This document shows positions 17,324-24,872 of a stretch of 64,000 nt of DNA, piece after piece. Made by a program: the position numbers and the translations under genes. Under the pieces are notes generated by a model. The model ran no database searches, had not been told where the DNA came from, and saw nothing but the letters and a program-made list of their open reading frames with translations. How positions within the stretch are numbered: position 1 is the first letter of the stretch; each line of letters starts with the position of its first letter. This DNA comes from an uncultured Eubacterium sp. (lineage in GTDB: Bacteria; Bacillota; Clostridia; Lachnospirales; Lachnospiraceae): positions 1 to 64,000 of the forward strand of contig CAMUHY010000006.1 in the NCBI GenBank assembly GCA_947088865.1, written 5' to 3'.

Positions 17324-17788
17324 CTATTTATACATTCCTTTGATTATAGCTTGTAATCTTTTTTCCTTTTCCTGTTCATTGCTTATTTTTTTTGTTGTCT
17401 CATTATTTACTTGCCCTTGTTCATGTTCTACTACTTTAGCTTGCTGATTTTGACTTTTTTGACTTACTTCTTCATCAGCAGCAAATTCTATTTGATTATC
17501 TTTTGTTACTTCTATATTCTTAGACATTGTTATATTTTTATCTGTATTAACTTCTTTTAAAACTTGTCCCTTTTGAAATTGGACACTTTCTGATATAGGT
17601 GCATCCAAATTAAAATTATCTATTACACTTTTAGCCATCAGTGTCATAATAGCCTCTTTTTTAGAGCAGCCATTTTGTATTAATTCATTTAACCTATCTA
17701 ACACAGCTTTTTCAAAAGGATTTGTTATTTTTAAAGAAAAAGAAAAAGTGTACACACCATTACTATCTGATTTATTAATTTTACTCAT
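17324..17788 (-). CDS. ParR-like partition adaptor protein
   Basis: The 154-aa protein is encoded 20 bp downstream of the ParM gene, the position of ParR in type II partition operons. Its N-terminal half (about residues 8-58) is compact with a helix pattern (FEKAVLDRLNELIQNGCSK), and the C-terminal half is polar and disordered, ending in KRLQAIIKGMYK. ParR proteins bind centromere repeats with an N-terminal ribbon-helix-helix and the actin filament with the C-terminal tail, which fits. The similarity is in layout and position rather than a clear sequence signature. Ribosome site AAAGGA. Confidence 0.65.
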   Translation of the reverse strand: MSKINKSDSNGVYTFSFSLKITNPFEKAVLDRLNELIQNGCSKKEAIMTLMAKSVIDNFNLDAPISESVQFQKGQVLKEVNTDKNITMSKNIEVTKDNQIEFAADEEVSQKSQNQQAKVVEHEQGQVNNETTKKISNEQEKEKRLQAIIKGMYK

Positions 17789-17808
17789 ATATTATTTTTC
17801 CTTTATAT

Positions 17809-18747
17809 TTATTTGGAAAGCAAATCATATATCATCTCATAACCTTTTACATTAGCTTTTATATCCGTTATAAACTCTGTTGTTGCAAGATTATAACGAC
17901 CAAAGTTCTTAATAATGCTGGCTCCTCCACCCACAAATATAATTGGTGTTATATCTACATTAATTCTAAATTCTTTAAGCCTATTAAATATCATTTCACA
18001 ATAATTCATCAGCTTGCCCTGCACCAATTTTTCATACTTGTTTTGTGGAGTTTCTTTTGCATTTTTATTTATCATACAATTGATTATAAAATCTTCTGGT
18101 ATAGATTCATACAATTGTGTTTCTGCCGCTTCTTGTATTGAATTTACTAACCAAATTGCGCCTCTCTGGTCTATTTTAGAGTTTGCATGGTCAATTTCTC
18201 CTTTATTAACGGGGATTATATCAACGGTTCCTCCTCCAATATCACATACCACTACAGTTCTATCTAAGTATTCTAGCTTTTCTAATGTTAAAAGTGCTGC
18301 ATATCCCTGTGTAAACACTTTGCAGTCTTTAAAATAAATATGATATTTTATTCCCTCATATGTAAAATATACCTCTGAACGTTTCATTATATATTTTTTG
18401 AAAGATTTTTTTTGCGCTTCAAACCATCGTTGTGGCAATCCAACAGCAATATTTATTCTTGCTCCATCTGCTCCATCCAGACCTCTACACTTTAATTCTT
18501 TAGCAATTGCAATTAATGTAAGTATATAAAAGTTATCATTTGATATTTTGTTAGCACTATCTATATAATTTACATCCTCACCATTTTCTGTATATACATT
18601 ACCATTTATTTGTAAAATTCCTTTCTTATCATCTGGCAATACCTTAAGCAGGCTTAATTTTGTTGGGAACACAGAATTTAGGGTTTTTACATTTTTATAC
18701 CCATGATCCACTCCTATCAAAATTTCAGAGAAATCGTTTTTTTCCAT
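17809..18747 (-). CDS. parM: ParM/StbA-type actin-like partition ATPase
   Basis: The 312-aa protein has the actin-fold motifs in order: phosphate-1 IGVDHGYKNVKT (about residue 11), phosphate-2 VVVCDIGGGTVDIIPV (about 165) and adenosine motif IIFVGGGASIIKN (about 272). The length fits ParM/Alp proteins. It would form filaments that push element copies apart before cell division, together with the adaptor encoded next. Ribosome site GAGGT. It lies 31 bp downstream of the RepA-type gene, so replication and partition share a transcript. No obvious centromere is upstream of the operon, except for repeats inside the rep gene. Confidence 0.85.
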   Translation of the reverse strand: MEKNDFSEILIGVDHGYKNVKTLNSVFPTKLSLLKVLPDDKKGILQINGNVYTENGEDVNYIDSANKISNDNFYILTLIAIAKELKCRGLDGADGARINIAVGLPQRWFEAQKKSFKKYIMKRSEVYFTYEGIKYHIYFKDCKVFTQGYAALLTLEKLEYLDRTVVVCDIGGGTVDIIPVNKGEIDHANSKIDQRGAIWLVNSIQEAAETQLYESIPEDFIINCMINKNAKETPQNKYEKLVQGKLMNYCEMIFNRLKEFRINVDITPIIFVGGGASIIKNFGRYNLATTEFITDIKANVKGYEMIYDLLSK

Positions 18748-18778
18748 TTTTCTTTACCTCTATTCTTTTATTTTTATA

Positions 18779-19909
18779 TTAATATCTAAATGTATTTACA
18801 TCATTGGCATAACAATGATGTAATGTGCAAGGTGCATTATAAAGTGTTGTAATCATATAAGACCGTATATTGTGTATCTTTTCTTGAGCATTCTTTATTG
18901 TAGATATAACATGCTGTATATGTCCTGGTTCTAATTGTAAAAAACGAGTTACAACTAATTCATGGGAATAATATACTCCTCCAATTTGTATACTTTTATA
19001 ATCTGCACTTATAACATCACATATTAGGTTATAAATTTCTTTAAAATATTCTCCATCAGGGTCTTGTATATATGTGTCATACTCAATATTTTCACGAATT
19101 ATTTGTATATATTTAGCAGCCTTTTCTACCTCATCTTCATTATCTGTATTATTTTGACACAAAACACTATCCATTACATCATTTTTAAATATTTTTTCTT
19201 GACATTCATTCTTTTTAGTATATGTATTTGATAAACTTCCAGAATTTTTTTCCTGATTTTCTTTTTTTACATTTGATGTTATTTCTTTTAATTGTATTTT
19301 CTCTTGATTGATAGGATGGATAGAATTATTAATATCAGTATTATTTATATTAGTATTATTAGTATGTATTTTTCCCATCTTTTGAGATGTGTTATTTTCA
19401 TGTCCAGAGATGTGTTTTTCCCATGTCTGGACATTTAAATTTTGCATTTCTGAAAATTCAATATTTTCATGGTCATCTTTTATAAAAACATTATTTTGCT
19501 CTTTCTTTTCGTTTACCTGATTATTATTTACCTCCTCTATTTCTAAAGTTATAAAATTTTTTACATAAATAATGTCTGGCTTACCCAAACCTCTTTTATG
19601 TCGTTCTATTAAGCCTATTCCTTTTTTACTGTCTAATTCTGCTAGAATTTTTGCGCATTTGTTATTAGAACAATTCATATCCTGCATAATTTGCTCTGCT
19701 GTATAGATAATGTACACTCTATTTTCTTTATCCAACCAGTGATTGCTCATTGATAAGGACATTCTATCAAGCATAAGCCCATAAAGTAACTTGGCATCGT
19801 TGCTTAAATATTTAAACCGCTCATCAGTAATCAACACCTTTGGCATTCGATAGAAGGAAAATTGTTCAGCTTCTACACCATAGTAATAATCTGCGTTGAT
19901 ATTCCTCAT
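18779..19909 (-). CDS. repA: RepA_N-type replication initiator
   Basis: The 376-aa protein begins like RepA_N initiators: FYRMPKVLITDERFKYLSND, AKLLYGLMLDRMSLS, ENRVYIIYTAEQIMQDMNCS, then LAELDSKKGIGLIERHKRGLGKPDIIYV. The middle (about residues 155-215) is low-complexity and encoded by DNA repeats, as in this family where the origin lies within the gene. A C-terminal domain follows (about 260-376, DUF6017-like) ending with ISTIKNAQEKIHNIRSYMITTLYN. Such initiators drive theta replication of Firmicutes plasmids and occur in ICEs. Ribosome site AGAGGAA. Confidence 0.85.
   Translation of the reverse strand: MRNINADYYYGVEAEQFSFYRMPKVLITDERFKYLSNDAKLLYGLMLDRMSLSMSNHWLDKENRVYIIYTAEQIMQDMNCSNNKCAKILAELDSKKGIGLIERHKRGLGKPDIIYVKNFITLEIEEVNNNQVNEKKEQNNVFIKDDHENIEFSEMQNLNVQTWEKHISGHENNTSQKMGKIHTNNTNINNTDINNSIHPINQEKIQLKEITSNVKKENQEKNSGSLSNTYTKKNECQEKIFKNDVMDSVLCQNNTDNEDEVEKAAKYIQIIRENIEYDTYIQDPDGEYFKEIYNLICDVISADYKSIQIGGVYYSHELVVTRFLQLEPGHIQHVISTIKNAQEKIHNIRSYMITTLYNAPCTLHHCYANDVNTFRY
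19326..19432. repeat. Repeats inside repA, candidate replication origin
   Basis: Two exact-spaced 15-bp repeats (AATATCAGTATTATT at 19331 and TATATTAGTATTATT at 19346) plus a partial one lie next to a perfect dyad TGTCCAGA/TCTGGACA (near 19400-19432). The motif TTTTTCCCAT occurs twice beside GAGATGTGT. RepA_N initiators bind repeats located in the middle of their own gene, which is where these sit. Confidence 0.6.
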
Positions 19910-20210
19910 TTAATTCCTCTTTTCTACTTATTTTTTATTAATACTTTTTTATCCTCCTTTCAGAGCGGCAGCACCAACCGCTCTATTTTCTTATATTACT
20001 TGTGTGATATATTTTCCTTACGAAACCAAAAAGTTAAATGCAAAATAAAACTTATTTATGGTTACTTAGTGCTATTTTCTTCAATGATACAATCAATCAT
20101 TATTCCAATATTTACGGACTCTAACTCCTTAGAAAGTACTTCATCTAATTCTTTTGCATGATTGATTCCATATAGCTAATTATCTACCTTGTATTATTAA
20201 ATTACTTACT
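19910..20210 (-). other. Leader region of repA
   Basis: The 300-bp gap holds a hairpin AGAGCGG/CCGCTCT (19970-19992) placed just before a GGAGG on the minus strand but with no start codon nearby, and an open frame without a start (about 20060-20165, ELDEVLSKELESVNIGIMID) that looks like a gene remnant. The hairpin may take part in control of repA expression. No other gene is seen. Confidence 0.4.
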
Positions 20211-20411
20211 TCATGTATTGCTTGTTTTAACTTTCACATAATAATCCTTACAATATTTTAAAATGCTGGGAGAGAATAAAACATCTTCTGCTATTCCCGT
20301 TCTTCCGCTATCCGTTATTTTAAAAATAACGCCAATACCCATTTTTAATTGCCCTCTTAGACAATCATATACGTGTATTTCTTTAATTACTCTATATTCT
20401 CCATCTTCCAT
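20211..20411 (-). CDS. Small unknown protein
   Basis: The 66-aa frame encodes a beta-rich sequence (YRVIKEIHVYDCLRG, MGIGVIFKITDSGRTGIAED) and begins with an ATG preceded by the weak ribosome site AAAGAAAG. It follows the tyrosine recombinase gene by 38 bp on the same strand. The amino-acid composition looks coding but I recognise no family. Confidence 0.5.
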   Translation of the reverse strand: MEDGEYRVIKEIHVYDCLRGQLKMGIGVIFKITDSGRTGIAEDVLFSPSILKYCKDYYVKVKTSNT

Positions 20412-20449
20412 AACTTTCTTTTCATTTCTTTAAAAATACAATACAAACA

Positions 20450-21370
20450 CTATATATGAAAATTTTTTCTTGGATGTTTGGTTGTTAATATATCACGCTG
20501 CTTTGACATCGCTACATGAGTATATATTTGTGTAACATTAATAGAACTGTGTCCCAACATTTCTTGAATATAACGAATATCAACATCTGCTTCTAAAAGA
20601 CTTGTTGCAAAAGTATGACGAAACATATGAGGTGTAATATGGAAATCAATTGCTGCAATAGAGGAGTATTTATTAATCATTCTTCTTACTACTTGGTCTG
20701 ATAATTTTTGTCCATCTTGATTTACAAAAAAATATCCACACTTCTCAATTTCTATGGCATATCCTTTTTTATATTCTTTCAATGTTTTTATAACATCCTC
20801 ATTTCCTATTTGTATTCGTCTTTCTTTAGAGCCTTTTCCATATACCAAGACCGTTTGGTCAAATAAATCAATATCATTTTTTCTTAAGGAACATAACTCA
20901 GAAATTCGTAATCCAGTAGCAAATAGAAGTTCAATAACGGCTGCATCTCGCAGTGCATTTCTTTTTTGATAAATTGTTTTTGCTTCTTTTCGCTGCTTGT
21001 ATATAGTTAGTAAAAAAGTTTCTACTATATAAAGAGGGATTGTTTTTGGAAGAATAACAGGTTCTCTAATTTTTACTCTTACTCTATCAAAAGGATTTTT
21101 TTCAAGATATTCCTTATACTCCAAATAACTAAAAAATGCTTTTATGGAAGCAATTTTTCTTTTAACTGTTTTAGGTTTATACTCTTTATTTAATGTAGTA
21201 ATATACTTTTCTAACATATCCGTAGTAATATCTGATACATTTATTATTGTACTTTGTTGTAAAAATTGCCTTAAATCAATTCGATATGCTTTTAAAGACT
21301 TATTATCTAACTTTTTTTGATATTGACAATATTCAAGATAATCACCTATTTGCTTGTCCAAATTACTCAT
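20450..21370 (-). CDS. Tyrosine recombinase of the XerC/XerD type
   Basis: The 306-aa protein has the SAM-like core-binding domain (about residues 5-90) and the catalytic domain with ATGLRISELCSL (Arg), a Lys in VYGKGSKERRIQI, HMFRHTFATSL (His and Arg), LGHSSINVTQIYTHV (His and the Tyr nucleophile). The family resolves plasmid dimers or integrates DNA. Start ATG 21370 is chosen because AAGGAAA lies about 10 bases upstream; the earlier ATG (21388) overlaps that ribosome site. It is the third gene of a small operon behind the XRE control region. As the element also has a serine integrase, dimer resolution is the more likely role. Confidence 0.85.
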   Translation of the reverse strand: MSNLDKQIGDYLEYCQYQKKLDNKSLKAYRIDLRQFLQQSTIINVSDITTDMLEKYITTLNKEYKPKTVKRKIASIKAFFSYLEYKEYLEKNPFDRVRVKIREPVILPKTIPLYIVETFLLTIYKQRKEAKTIYQKRNALRDAAVIELLFATGLRISELCSLRKNDIDLFDQTVLVYGKGSKERRIQIGNEDVIKTLKEYKKGYAIEIEKCGYFFVNQDGQKLSDQVVRRMINKYSSIAAIDFHITPHMFRHTFATSLLEADVDIRYIQEMLGHSSINVTQIYTHVAMSKQRDILTTKHPRKNFHI

Positions 21371-21396
21371 AATAAAATTTTCCTTCATTTTTTATA

Positions 21397-21546
21397 TTAA
21401 CTATCCATTTTTTGCTTTTCTTTTAGTTCTGAATTATCTTCCATTGTTACAGTTACTGTAATATCTGCGTTTTCTCGCCGAGAAAGAATTTTCGCCAACG
21501 TTTTATAAAATAATTCAACGTCAAATTTTCCATGTATTTCTACCAT
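21397..21546 (-). CDS. 49-aa conserved companion of the recombinase
   Basis: The frame encodes MVEIHGKFDVELFYKTLAKI, then a beta-rich ITVTVTMED and a charged tail. The ribosome site GGAGAG is 7 bases before the ATG, and the gene lies 26 bp upstream of the recombinase. Small genes of this kind often sit next to recombinases in Lachnospiraceae elements; function unknown. Confidence 0.65.
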   Translation of the reverse strand: MVEIHGKFDVELFYKTLAKILSRRENADITVTVTMEDNSELKEKQKMDS

Positions 21547-21587
21547 TATTAATCTCTCCTTGCTTTTTACTATTTAGCAACTTTAAC

Positions 21588-21734
21588 TTAATCTTTATTA
21601 TTGTTTTTTTCTTGTAATTCAACTTTAACAGCCATTCCCTCGCCGAAACCAAGCAGATAATTTTTGCTATTTTCAGAAAGTTTTGGAATAATCAATGCAA
21701 ATGTTTCAATAATCCTTTTTTCTTTCTCTGACAT
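21588..21734 (-). CDS. 48-aa conserved protein at the head of the recombinase operon
   Basis: The frame encodes MSEKEKRIIETFALIIPKLS followed by a YLLGFGEGMAV motif, a pattern I associate with small element proteins next to XRE repressors. The ribosome site AAGGGGTGA is well placed. It is the first gene of the minus-strand operon, diverging from the XRE repressor, and its promoter overlaps the repeat array at 21768-21845. Confidence 0.65.
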   Translation of the reverse strand: MSEKEKRIIETFALIIPKLSENSKNYLLGFGEGMAVKVELQEKNNNKD

Positions 21735-21767
21735 AAAATCACCCCTTTCTGCAGATTATGTGCTTAT

Positions 21768-21845
21768 GTTGCTATCATAAGTGTTTTTGTTGCATTTGTC
21801 AATGCTTTTTTTGTGTATCTGTTGCATTTTGTGACTATGTTGCAT
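21768..21845. promoter_or_regulatory. Four TGTTGCAT-type repeats, probable operators of the XRE repressor
   Basis: TGTTGCWW copies occur at 21768, 21788, 21820 and 21838, all in the same orientation. They lie between the two divergent genes, next to the repressor promoter, the usual place for operators. Confidence 0.6.
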
Positions 21846-21851
21846 TTTTTA

Positions 21852-21879
21852 TTGACATTAATTTTTTTTATTATATAAT
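21852..21879 (+). promoter_or_regulatory. Promoter of the XRE repressor gene
   Basis: TTGACA (21852-21857), 16-bp spacer, TATAAT (21874-21879), directly downstream of the operator-like repeats. Confidence 0.7.
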
Positions 21880-21906
21880 TGAAATCAACAAGGAGGTGAT
21901 AGTAAA

Positions 21907-22422
21907 GTGAAAAATCGAATCAAAGAAATCAGAAAAAAGCTTGACTTAACCCAACAAGAATTTGCTGATAGATTAGGAATTAAAAGAGGCGGCATCGCAA
22001 ATTACGAAATCGGAAGAAATGAACCTGCGGATTTAGTAATCTCTCTTATCTGCCGTGAATTTAATGTTAATGAAACATGGTTAAGAACTGGTATGGGGGA
22101 TATGTTCTTACCCACTGACCGCAATGCTGATATTGCCAAATTAACAAAACGCCTATTGAATGAGGAAAGCGACTCTTTTAAAAACAGGTTTGTTTCTATG
22201 TTGGCAAATCTGACTGTTGAAGAATGGGAACTTTTAGAACGAAAAGCAAAAGAATTATGTGGAATGGATAATGAAATGGAAAATAAGTTTACTGCTTCTA
22301 CAAAAAAAGAGAGAAAAGCTATGTATAATCCTGCAACACAGATACCAGATACTCCTGAAGAATTAGAAGCATTATATCCACCTATTGATATTAAAGATGC
22401 CTCTAAATTTGATGCTGGATAA
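21907..22422 (+). CDS. XRE-family phage-type repressor
   Basis: The 171-aa protein has an N-terminal helix-turn-helix of the Cro/CI type (IKEIRKKLDLTQQEFADRLG, then RGGIANYEIGRNEPAD) and WLRTGMGDMF, frequent just after this domain in prophage repressors. The C-terminal half has no recognised domain. The GTG start at 21907 follows AAGGAGG at a good distance. It likely represses the divergent operon (21734 leftward) and itself through the repeats at 21768-21845. Confidence 0.85.
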   Translation: MKNRIKEIRKKLDLTQQEFADRLGIKRGGIANYEIGRNEPADLVISLICREFNVNETWLRTGMGDMFLPTDRNADIAKLTKRLLNEESDSFKNRFVSMLANLTVEEWELLERKAKELCGMDNEMENKFTASTKKERKAMYNPATQIPDTPEELEALYPPIDIKDASKFDAG

Positions 22423-22436
22423 ATCACGCCCAGCAT
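22412..22436 (+). terminator. Weak terminator at the end of the XRE gene
   Basis: ATGCTGG/CCAGCAT stem overlapping the stop codon, followed by TTTAATTATTT. The T run is imperfect. Confidence 0.5.
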
Positions 22437-22838
22437 TTAATTATTTAAAAATTATTATTTGTATGTTTCCAGAAAAATTTAAATTATAATATATTACATT
22501 ACTTTTATGATAAACTATAGCATATACTTCATTATTAAAATACTTTATATATCTTTTATTCACACTGTCCTCTCCCTTATTAACTGATAAGCTGGACGCA
22601 TATGAATTATATTTTTTATTATCATAGAATGTTATTTGTAATTGTTATTACAAATTGTTGTTTATTTTTACTTTTTGTATTTTTAAATAATAAATCAAGA
22701 TATTTTTATCTAAAAATTGTACTTTTATTAATACATGTATACTTTATATTTAATATTAATTTATAAAAATGTACTTTATATTTTTTAAGTAACATTAATA
22801 AATTTACTAAAAATATATAAAATTTTAAAAGAGGAATT
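22437..22838. other. AT-rich intergenic region before the serine recombinase
   Basis: No gene is seen in these 400 bp. Near its end are two copies of ACTTTATATTT (about 22738 and 22771) and the ribosome site GAGGAATT just before the recombinase ATG. No convincing promoter consensus. Confidence 0.4.
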
Positions 22839-24224
22839 ATGAAGAAAAAAACAAACGATATTACCCTTATTAGAGCTGCTTTGTATGTACGTGTATCTGC
22901 GGAAGAGCAAAAAATTAAAGGATTATCACTAGAAGCGCAGCAAGAGCGATTAGAAACATATGCAAAAGAACATGGTTGGATAATTCAAGGAATATATATC
23001 GATGCTGCTAAAACAGCAAGAAAAAATTTAAACAAACGAACAGAATTTCAAAAAATGTTAGAAGCTGTAAAAAATGATGAAGTTGATATATTACTATTCT
23101 GTCGTCTTGACCGTTGGTTTCGTTCTGTTTCTGATTATTATAAAATAATGGAAATTTTAGAAAAACATAACTGCGAGTGGAAAACAACGGACGAAGAATA
23201 TGACTCTTCTACAGCAAATGGACGTCTATACATCAATGTAAAATTATCTATTGCACAAAATGAGGCTGATATTTGTGGCGAACGAATAGACGTAGTTTTT
23301 GACAGCAAAATAGCGCATGGAACTGTCATTTCCGGTTCATGTCCTTTTGGCTTCCAAATAAACAAAGAAAAAAGACTTGAAATTATACCAGAAGCTGCCC
23401 TTATTGTGCAAGATGCTTTTAATTATTTTGAAAGTGGCGTTAGTCAACTTTCGACTGTGAAATATATCAGAGAAAAATATGGTATAAATTGGTGCATAGG
23501 TACATTTCGCCGCATGTTGCATGAAAAACTATACACAGGTATTTATGAACGTGGTGGACGATATAATAGTAATTTCTGTCCACCAATTATTAGTAAAGAA
23601 CAATTTGACCGAGTGCAAATTCTCCTAAAAAAAAATGCTCGACATGCTCCCTCTGGAAGAATATATATCTTTACTTCTATCTTAAAATGCGCTGAATGCC
23701 AGCATAATATGGTTGGACGTATGTCTTACAAAAAACAGCCAATATATTATTACCGCTGTAATCAACATTTTCATCGCGGGCAGTGTAACCATAAAAAAGA
23801 AATTCGTGAAGATTATATAGAGACATGGCTTTTTAATAATCTTGAAACAGAATTTAAAAAAGCTAAAATGAATTGGGAAATAACATCAGCAAAGCATGAG
23901 CGTCAATATTCAACTTTTAGCAGAGATAAGACAGGTTTAAAACGAAAGCTGACAAAATTAAAGGAATTATATGTAAATGACTTAATTGACATTGAAACTT
24001 ACAAGAAAGATTATCAAATATATACTGCTGCACTTAAGCAGCTTCCAGAACCTGTAATAGAAACCCCACCAAACTTTTCTGCTTTAGAACAATTATTAAA
24101 AAAAGATTTTAAGAATATTTATAATACATTATCTCGTGAAGAAAAACGCACACTATGGCGGACTGTAATAAATGAAATCCAAGTAGACAGCGAAAACAAC
24201 ATCACGAGTATTTCTTTTGGGTAA
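22839..24224 (+). CDS. Large serine recombinase (element integrase)
   Basis: The 461-aa protein has a resolvase catalytic domain with AALYVRVSAEEQKIKG (Ser nucleophile near residue 20) and ILLFCRLDRWFRS. It continues with a recombinase domain (PFGFQINKEKRLEIIPE, FRRMLHEKLYTGIY) and a zinc ribbon with CAECQHN and a second cysteine pair in YYRCNQHFHRGQC, then a coiled-coil-rich C-terminus. These enzymes carry out directional attP x attB integration without host factors. The stop codon lies inside the border palindrome, so the gene marks the right end of the element and is the likely integrase. It is one of two plus-strand genes in the element. Confidence 0.9.
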   Translation: MKKKTNDITLIRAALYVRVSAEEQKIKGLSLEAQQERLETYAKEHGWIIQGIYIDAAKTARKNLNKRTEFQKMLEAVKNDEVDILLFCRLDRWFRSVSDYYKIMEILEKHNCEWKTTDEEYDSSTANGRLYINVKLSIAQNEADICGERIDVVFDSKIAHGTVISGSCPFGFQINKEKRLEIIPEAALIVQDAFNYFESGVSQLSTVKYIREKYGINWCIGTFRRMLHEKLYTGIYERGGRYNSNFCPPIISKEQFDRVQILLKKNARHAPSGRIYIFTSILKCAECQHNMVGRMSYKKQPIYYYRCNQHFHRGQCNHKKEIREDYIETWLFNNLETEFKKAKMNWEITSAKHERQYSTFSRDKTGLKRKLTKLKELYVNDLIDIETYKKDYQIYTAALKQLPEPVIETPPNFSALEQLLKKDFKNIYNTLSREEKRTLWRTVINEIQVDSENNITSISFG

Positions 24225-24247
24225 TGTTGTACTAATGTAACATTACC
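24220..24247. other. Element border, imperfect 28-bp palindrome (att site)
   Basis: GGTAATGTT and AACATTACC are perfect complements around a 10-base centre. The left arm belongs to the recombinase gene end, and just beyond the right arm the host ABC ATPase is in frame (GDEPTGN). Serine recombinases act on short att sites with such dyads. The exact crossover dinucleotide cannot be fixed without the other end. Confidence 0.7.
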
Positions 24248-24769
24248 CGTTGGCTCATCTCCAAAAATAAGTTTTGGATTGTTTATCATGGCTCGTGCAA
24301 TAGCTGCTCTCTGAGCTTCTCCTCCAGAGACCTGCGAGGGTAAATGATTTTTCACACCATCTATATTCATTTGCCGCAGCCATTTTATTGTCTTTTCTTG
24401 AATATTTTGAATATCTTTTGCCCCACTGGCATACCCTGCCACCGCAATATTTTCAAATAAAGTCAAATTACTTACCAAGTGCATCTGCTGAAAAATAAAG
24501 CCAAATTCTTTTGCACGAAGTACTGCTTGCTCTTTTTCTGAAAGATTGCAGATTTTTTGCCCTTTAAAAATCACTTCACCGTTCGTTATGCTGTCCATTC
24601 CACTCAGTGCATAGAGCAATGTTGATTTTCCTGCCCCTGAAGCACCCATAATCACTGTAAAATCGCCCTCATAAATGTCTATTGTCACGAATTTTAATAT
24701 TGGTATTTCCTCACTGCCTTGATAAAACGATTTGCAGACATGATTGGCTTTTAATATTACATTTTTCAT
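24248..24769 (-). pseudogene. ABC-transporter ATPase (LolD/MacB type) cut by the element
   Basis: The remaining 5' part has Walker A (GASGAGKSTLLYALSG), Q-loop (FGFIFQQMHLVSN), signature (VSGGEAQRAAIARAMI) and Walker B (KLIFGDEPTGN). It then runs into element DNA, where a foreign tail (VTLVQHYPKE...) continues to 24119. The switch-region His and the C-terminal part are lost, so the product cannot be an active ATPase. The start ATG 24769 follows GGAG; an ATG 12 bases earlier overlaps the ribosome site. FtsX-like permeases usually follow such genes; here that partner would lie left of the element, outside the window. Confidence 0.85.
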
Positions 24770-24872
24770 TCTAATCTCCATTCCGAAGCATTACATAGAA
24801 ATCCTATTTATGATGCTTCAACACAAATAGGTAACAAACTTGTTTGTAAAAAAGAAATGTATCAACATTTTT

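Larger units (their letters stand above)
1..24247. mobile_element. Integrated plasmid-like mobile element, right part (left end outside window)
   Basis: The right border is defined by a large serine recombinase whose stop codon lies inside a 28-bp imperfect palindrome (24220-24247), directly followed by an ABC ATPase gene that has lost its 3' end. Inside are a RepA_N-type initiator, ParM/ParR, PcfJ-like and TOPRIM proteins, a tyrosine recombinase, an XRE repressor, toxin-antitoxin modules and decayed phage-type genes. Nearly everything except the repressor and the serine recombinase reads on the minus strand. No relaxase, VirB4/VirD4-type gene or left attachment site is visible, so the type (ICE, mobilizable element or integrated plasmid) stays open. 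Confidence 0.8.
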
